DNA from: Symbiodinium natans
Taxonomy: Eukaryota; Sar; Dinophyceae; Suessiales; Symbiodiniaceae
Direction of reading: 5' to 3'
Assembly (NCBI GenBank): GCA_905221605.1
Contig: CAJNDS010002672.1
Location: forward strand, 219,056-283,055
DNA length: 64,000 nt
Shown here piece by piece: positions 61,847 through 64,000 of this stretch; position 1 is the first letter of the stretch; the number at the start of each line of letters is the position of its first letter. A program made the translations under genes and the position numbers. Under the pieces are notes generated by a model. That model was not told where the DNA came from. It worked only from the letters and a program-made list of their open reading frames with translations, and made no database searches.

Positions 61847-64000
61847 GGCACACGCCCCGCCCCCTCTGAGCGGGCCCTCGGAGCGTTCCAGACCACTCGG
61901 TCGCCTGGTTTAAGGTCCACAGTGCGCCTATGGCGATTTGCAAGTTTCGCCCGCGCTTCTGAAGACCGCGTCCAGTGCTCTCGGACCGCAGCAGCTAGCT
62001 CCGAGAACTGTTTGAACTGGCTCCGAGCCCAATCAGAGATGGGTTCAAACTGCAAGGCGTCTCGCAGGACGTCCTTTTCAAGTGGTAGAGCGAGCGACCA
62101 GCTCCGCTCTAGGTCCCTCGGGGTATACCCGTGGGGTCCCGGAGTGTTGTCTATGACGTACTCCGCCACCACGAGCCAATCCGACCAAGCTTCGGAAAGG
62201 GAGGCGCCGACTTGCCTGACGACCGCCCCCAGCACCTTTTGAACTTCTTGGTGGACTCGCTCGTTTGCGCCCAACTCACAAGGCCTCAAGGGCGCGCTAA
62301 ACCGCCACTCGGTCCCAAGCATAGCGCTGAGTTCTGCCATGAGCGCATTCTTGAACTCTGGCCCTCTATCCGACCTGATGAGGCTCGGGATCGTCCTGCT
62401 GCGAAGCACACAGCGCACGAACGCCCTCCTGACTTCAGCATGAGTCAGAGACCTCATCGGCTCGAGGAGGACAGCATGACTGAGGCAATCGAAGTACGTA
62501 AGCGAGTACCTATGCCCCTCCCTGTCCTCTCGGTTCGGACCCTCACAGTCCACGCTGACTTCCTGCCAGCATGTCTCGGCGCCACACTTGACCGCACGAG
62601 CTTCAACCTTCGTCGGTCGAGAGCGGCCTTTAATGCAGGCGAGACACTTGGCGACCCAGGTCCGCACATCTTTCTCCAAATCGGGCCACCAGACTGCCCT
62701 CTCCAGCAGTTTGATGGTAACCTCGGCAGACCTATGGGCCCCAAGGACTCCACAGTGGACTGAATTGTAGCAGGCGCGGCGCCAGGTCACCCCATTCGCG
62801 CCCGCAGCCCCGTTGGGAACCACTGGGACGACGACGGTTTGACCCGTCCTGAGGGTCACCTCGCGCTCCAACAACCCGTCTCCGGATATCACCATCGGCG
62901 GCTCCGGCTTGCGAATCGAGCCCGCCAATGAGGGATCGCGCCGCTGGCCCTCGTACCACGCCGTACGAAGGGATCCCGTGACTCGGAACTCCGAAATGTT
63001 CGCCGCGTCCCTCGCCTCGACCGCAAGCTGTTCGCGACGATTTTCGTCCTCCCCCGCGGCCAGGCTCAAAGACGGAACACCGCCCTTAAACTCGACCTTG
63101 ACCTTGGTTGAGGAATGGTCCCAAATGCACAGGATAGGGCTATGGCTGACGAGCTCTAGAACCACAGCAGGGCCATTGTGCTCCTCACCCATAAACGCCA
63201 AAACTCTACCCTTCAGCTTGCAGTCATTGGCATTCTTCCCGCGACTGATAGCGCCCGCGGTCCAATGCCCTTCTACGCCCTCATTGGACGCAGAGAATTG
63301 AGCAAGGACCCTTGACGCCTGCCGGGTAGAACCGCGGGGATCCGAGGCTTCTCCGGTTGCCCGCCAGCCAATGACCTGAGTAACCCTACCCACAAGGGCT
63401 ATCAGCTTGCCGAAGGATGGGTCTAAGGCAACCTCCTTGCCCTTAGACCTCCAGAGCACTTCGCACTGCTCATTCACGACATGCCTGTGGCCGTGCCAGT
63501 TCACCACTGACGACCAATGCACGACGATGTCGCCCTGAACCGCATCCAGGGGCGAGCAGTTGTGCCCCGCCACCACAGCACCATCTTCTCTAACCACCCA
63601 TGTGGTCCAGTAAGGCTTCACATCGCCCCACTTGGAAAGATCCTTGTGCTGGGAGCCGAGGCTGAGCTTCATGGAATGGCCCTTCTTCCATATCTTCCCA
63701 CTCAGCATGCCATATGCTGTGGGAACTGGAGCATCCTTGGGCGTAGTCCTGAACCCTACCGCCCATTGCTGGATGGTTGAGGACCTAACCCTAAACAAAC
63801 CTCCTGTCCTATCCAAAGTTGCAAGGACGGAGTTGACCTCTAGGCCCACCTCATGGGCCTCAAGGTCGCCCTCAAGCGGAGGCTCGGGCTCCTCCCGCTC
63901 GGCTATCTCTACCGAGGTATCGACTGCCTCTTTCTCGATGCAGGCGGGGCAGCGAGAAAACAGGTAGGTCCGTTTGCCGCAGATGCATAGACCCTCATGG
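61612..64000 (-). CDS. Retroelement integrase (ORF open through the window edge)
   Basis: The frame stays open from the window edge (64000) to a stop at 61612. Counting from the GTG codon at 63849, the H2C2 zinc-binding part is H365, H372, C402, C405. The catalytic DD35E triad is D434 (SVDCEGP), D494 (RSDRGPEF) and E530 (NERVHQE). A GPF/Y module (GPWRVLEVKG) lies at 674-684. The 50 codons upstream of 63849 include a CxC...CxxC motif, so the true protein starts outside the window. The frame stops about 55 codons after the GPF/Y module in sequence that looks out of frame. The expected acidic EDCIL-type ending is in the next frame, reached by a -1 shift at 61756-61762. Confidence 0.92.
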   Translation of the reverse strand, partial: HEGLCICGKRTYLFSRCPACIEKEAVDTSVEIAEREEPEPPLEGDLEAHEVGLEVNSVLATLDRTGGLFRVRSSTIQQWAVGFRTTPKDAPVPTAYGMLSGKIWKKGHSMKLSLGSQHKDLSKWGDVKPYWTTWVVREDGAVVAGHNCSPLDAVQGDIVVHWSSVVNWHGHRHVVNEQCEVLWRSKGKEVALDPSFGKLIALVGRVTQVIGWRATGEASDPRGSTRQASRVLAQFSASNEGVEGHWTAGAISRGKNANDCKLKGRVLAFMGEEHNGPAVVLELVSHSPILCIWDHSSTKVKVEFKGGVPSLSLAAGEDENRREQLAVEARDAANISEFRVTGSLRTAWYEGQRRDPSLAGSIRKPEPPMVISGDGLLEREVTLRTGQTVVVPVVPNGAAGANGVTWRRACYNSVHCGVLGAHRSAEVTIKLLERAVWWPDLEKDVRTWVAKCLACIKGRSRPTKVEARAVKCGAETCWQEVSVDCEGPNREDREGHRYSLTYFDCLSHAVLLEPMRSLTHAEVRRAFVRCVLRSRTIPSLIRSDRGPEFKNALMAELSAMLGTEWRFSAPLRPCELGANERVHQEVQKVLGAVVRQVGASLSEAWSDWLVVAEYVIDNTPGPHGYTPRDLERSWSLALPLEKDVLRDALQFEPISDWARSQFKQFSELAAAVREHWTRSSEARAKLANRHRRTVDLKPGDRVVWNAPRARSEGAGRVPWKPGLTGPWRVLEVKGHRLTLEPVSMESGGTSSAPARWRRTQKTAFLSLRMQMARNPASRSSLRTMEPAGTTCLAPA
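61756..61762 (-). promoter_or_regulatory. Candidate -1 ribosomal frameshift site (G_GGG_GGT)
   Basis: The heptamer on the minus strand is GGGGGGT in the integrase frame (TCG GGG GGT). A -1 slip gives GGG GGG TAC and enters the frame reading YFFRPGPMEAHAEDCIL, the natural end of the integrase and start of the RT ORF. It fits the X_XXY_YYZ form. An ordinary one-base indel in the G-run is the alternative. Confidence 0.6.

Larger units (their letters stand above)
53994..64000 (-). mobile_element. Ty3-like retroelement with IN-RT order and a KptA/PLD third ORF (partial)
   Basis: Three long minus-strand ORFs follow each other without introns. The first carries integrase, the second reverse transcriptase, the third a multi-domain protein. 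Integrase lies before RT, opposite to standard Ty3/gypsy order but like the Gmr1 group, although the RT motifs and the GPF/Y end of integrase are Ty3-like. Any Gag, protease and the 5' LTR would lie to the right of the window. The long intact ORFs suggest a young or still selected copy, and the orientation is opposite to the two host genes. Confidence 0.85.

Overview
The window looks like nuclear DNA of a dinoflagellate or close alveolate. Three observations support this. Two plus-strand genes are cut into very short GC-rich exons. Most of their introns have GC or GA at the 5' splice site with an AG|G acceptor. The introns are filled with plant/alveolate-type telomeric repeat (TTTAGGG/CCCTAAA) and small inverted-repeat elements. 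The group assignment is inference; no rRNA or spliced-leader sequence was found to fix the species. All start and stop calls assume the standard code.

Region 1 (about 1-42.8 kb, plus strand) is most of one gene, an NADH-type glutamate synthase (GOGAT, GltB and GltD fused). The window opens inside the FMN/Fe-S synthase domain. About 50 exons of 22-90 bp continue through the GXGXG beta-helix domain, an alpha-beta linker and the GltD-like FAD/NAD(P)H domain. The N-terminal half lies upstream of the window. The last C-terminal exons could not be recognised.

Region 2 (about 43.27-52.04 kb, plus strand) is a second gene of the same build, an SLC35F6-like multi-membrane transporter of the drug/metabolite transporter superfamily. 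Seventeen exons align in order with the animal protein from the start ATG to the C-terminal tail. Two of its introns (45712-45836 and 45891-45984) are complete short inverted-repeat elements flanked by 5-bp direct repeats, which is the signature of introners.

Region 3 (about 52.2-53.0 kb) is a transition with a long TA/CATATA array. Region 4 (about 53.0-64.0 kb, minus strand) is a GC-rich, intronless, telomere-repeat-free Ty3-like retroelement that runs off the right edge. Its order is integrase, then reverse transcriptase, then a 1,584-1,650 aa third ORF. The three ORFs lie in three frames, each a -1 step from the previous one, and a G_GGG_GGT slippery heptamer sits exactly where integrase must pass into the RT frame. 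The third ORF joins a KptA/Tpt1 RNA 2'-phosphotransferase domain, a C2H2-like and a RanBP2-type zinc finger, a membrane segment, a SWIM-like finger and a PLD-type phosphodiesterase domain. I consider this the strongest candidate for an undescribed system.

A second global pattern runs through regions 1 and 2. Introns tend to begin with G-rich TTTAGGG (or poly-G) and end with C-rich CCCTAAA (or poly-C), so the two ends of the pre-mRNA intron could pair and bring the splice sites together.
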